Assembly (NCBI RefSeq): GCF_029168315.1
Contig: NZ_JARGYD010000006.1
Coordinates: 62,001-126,000 of the forward strand
From: Psychromarinibacter halotolerans
Lineage (GTDB): Bacteria > Pseudomonadota > Alphaproteobacteria > Rhodobacterales > Rhodobacteraceae
Reading direction: 5' to 3'
DNA length: 64,000 nucleotides
In this document: positions 62,637-64,000 of the stretch, one piece after another
Layout of the letters: each line of letters begins with the position of its first letter
Position numbering within the stretch: the first letter of the stretch is position 1
Position numbers and translations under genes: made by a program
The notes under the pieces: model-generated
What the model was told of the DNA's origin: nothing
Database searches by the model: none
Seen by the model: only the letters and a program-made list of their open reading frames with translations

Positions 62637-62807
62637 CAGGCTCTACTCCTCGCGGTATCCCATCGTCGACCGTTCCTCTAGCGGGGCCGGGGGCCGGGAT
62701 CAACGTGCCATTGGCGCGCAAGGGGTGTGTGACCGCTACCATTCGGCGATTGCGCCCGTCGCGCGCGGGGCGGCGGGGAACCCGCGATGGCCGAGGCTAG
62801 ACGGGTA

Positions 62808-63269
62808 TTATTTGCGGAAGCTGTCCAGGCTGACGATGTCGGCCTCGCGCGGGGCCTCGTCTTCGACCTCGACTTCTTCAAGCTCGATCTCGTCCTCGTC
62901 GTCTTCTCCGTCATCGTCCTGCGTCTTGAACGTCAGGCCAAATTCGACAGAGGGGTCCACGAAGGTGCGGATCGCGTCGAAGGGGATGTACAGCGGTTCG
63001 GGATTGTCGCCGAAGTTCAGCGTCACCGCGAAGCCGTCCTCGCCCACGTCGAGGTTGTCGTACCAGTGCTGCATCACGATGGTCATCTCGTCCGGGTAGC
63101 GGTCGGACAGCCAGTCGGCGATCTCGACGTCCGGATGCATCGTGTCGAAGGTGATGAAGAAGTGGTGTTGCCCGGGCAGCCCGTTGTCCTGAACGTCCAG
63201 CAGGACGTCTCGGATCAGACCGCGCATGGCGCGGTGCATGAGGTTGCCGTAATCGATGGTGCGCGGCAT
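62808..63269 (-). CDS. sspB: ClpXP adaptor SspB-like protein
   Basis: Alphaproteobacterial SspB type, an adaptor that brings ssrA-tagged proteins to ClpXP. The 153-residue protein begins TIDYGNLMHRAMRGLIRDVL. It has HHFFITFDTMHPDVEIADWL, MTIVMQHWYDNLDVGEDGFAVTLNFGD and PLYIPFDAIRTFVDPSVEFGL. An acidic linker leads to the short C-terminal ClpX-binding tail IVSLDSFRK. The start at 63269 (MPRTIDYG) is the family start; the longer frame upstream is not conserved. Confidence 0.9.
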   Translation of the reverse strand: MPRTIDYGNLMHRAMRGLIRDVLLDVQDNGLPGQHHFFITFDTMHPDVEIADWLSDRYPDEMTIVMQHWYDNLDVGEDGFAVTLNFGDNPEPLYIPFDAIRTFVDPSVEFGLTFKTQDDDGEDDEDEIELEEVEVEDEAPREADIVSLDSFRK

Positions 63270-63348
63270 GCCGGGGTCCTTCGTCTGCGCTTGGTCACAA
63301 CATACGGGATTCGGGCGGGAAGAAAAGGGCACCAGTATGGCGGATTCG

Positions 63349-64000
63349 TCAGACGATGCGCGCGGCCGCCACGCCTGCGACCGCCATGAGCAACAGCACA
63401 AGGGGAAGGGACCATTTGAGGCGCCAAAGCAACCCGGCGGCAAGCAGCGCCAGCCCCGCCGCGGCCGGGTTCAGCGACGCGGGGTCCGGCAGCGGCAGGC
63501 GGGCCGGACCGACCTGACCCCGCGTCACGGTGTCGAAGAAAACATGGGTCGCGAACCAGATGGACAGGTTCAGGATCACCCCTACCACAGCCGCCGTGAT
63601 GGCGGTCAGCGCGGCTGCAAGACGGGGGCGGCCGGCGATCCGCTCGATGTAGGGGGCGCCCGCGAAGATCCACAGGAAGCAGGGCGCGAAGGTGACCCAC
63701 AGCGTCATCAGAGCCGCCGCAAGGCCAAGGGCAAGGCCCCCGGCGTTGGCGCCAGCAAGGTAGCCCACGAATTCGGTCACCAGAATCAGCGGGCCGGGTG
63801 TCGTCTCGGCCAGTCCCAGCCCGTCCATCATCTGGTCCATGCCCAGCCAGCCCTGCTGCTGGACGACCTCTTGCGACATGTAGGCCAGTACGGCGTAGGC
63901 GCCGCCGAAGGTGACCACCGCAAGCTTCGAGAAGAACAGCCCGACCTCGGCCAGCAGGGTCTGGCCGGTGGCCAGCGCCAGCGCCACCGGCGCCCACCAA
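63349..64000 (-). CDS. chrA: Chromate transporter, C-terminal part (5' end outside window)
   Basis: C-terminal CHR domain of a ChrA-type chromate efflux protein; at least 217 residues are in the window and the frame stays open to its edge. Marks are FFSKLAVVTFGGAYAVLAYMSQEVV, ETTPGPLILVTEFVGYLAG and TLWVTFAPCFLWIFAGAPYIE, with about six helices. Full-length ChrA has two CHR domains of about 200 residues, so the first is presumably beyond the edge. Chromate as the real substrate is not assured, as CHR proteins are widely annotated by similarity. Confidence 0.88.
   Translation of the reverse strand, partial: WWAPVALALATGQTLLAEVGLFFSKLAVVTFGGAYAVLAYMSQEVVQQQGWLGMDQMMDGLGLAETTPGPLILVTEFVGYLAGANAGGLALGLAAALMTLWVTFAPCFLWIFAGAPYIERIAGRPRLAAALTAITAAVVGVILNLSIWFATHVFFDTVTRGQVGPARLPLPDPASLNPAAAGLALLAAGLLWRLKWSLPLVLLLMAVAGVAAARIV

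Overview
The window looks like the chromosome of a GC-rich alphaproteobacterium of the Rhodobacteraceae, probably the Roseobacter group. This rests on codon use, on family content (double-length dCTP deaminase, DUF1289, DUF6314, DUF4169, Hint-domain proteins, heterotetrameric sarcosine oxidase, OlsB) and on gene orders I know from that family (argS-SPOR-nagZ-scpA-scpB; rpmF-plsX-fabH-ihfA-merR; ccmI-ruvX-DUF1289; fumC with sspB nearby). Everything is read from sequence and recalled family knowledge; no searches were run. About 65 protein genes and one tRNA gene can be supported. Many neighbours overlap by ATGA, so operons are common.

Layout. 1-7.5 kb: 3' end of argS, a SPOR-domain envelope protein, nagZ, scpAB, a small conserved protein and a large chemoreceptor. 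7.7-16 kb: dCTP deaminase, tRNA-Pro(GGG), and the rpmF-plsX-fabH-ihfA-merR operon read leftwards. A variant EF-G GTPase on the opposite strand separates that operon from yceD. 16-25 kb: bamE, msrB, olsB, uup, an ArsR regulator with the cysteine spacing of persulfide sensors (SqrR/BigR), LysR, a 2-oxoglutarate oxygenase, dusA and a TauE-type exporter. 24.6-33.8 kb: ccmI-ruvX-DUF1289, then soxB, two small membrane proteins, an intrinsic terminator, soxDAG and sodB.

34-48 kb is the most accessory-looking part. It holds a HlyC-type lysine acyltransferase directly followed by a Hint-domain protein that contains a single lysine. Further on are a LysR gene, a host-attachment family protein, RarD, a LOG protein, a very acidic LysM protein, an Atm1-type exporter, a Bcr/CflA pump and ccmCDG. 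An AT-rich gene-poor stretch follows with a 35-residue membrane peptide, palindromes, an orphan terminator and a second Hint protein.

48-64 kb: acnA, a DUF1223 protein, an LpxL-like acyltransferase with an EamA transporter, and a solitary fliG. Next come three consecutive small secreted proteins sharing a C-x12-C motif, then purB, a cation exchanger with DUF6314, an FMN reductase, RHH/DUF4169, an Imm11-like protein, fumC, sspB and the 3' part of a chromate transporter.

Best candidates for something undescribed: the acyltransferase/Hint pair at 34.1-35.5 kb with a Fur-like box upstream, the C-x12-C secreted trio at 55.0-56.1 kb, and the tandemly duplicated chemoreceptor sensor at 5.2-5.9 kb.
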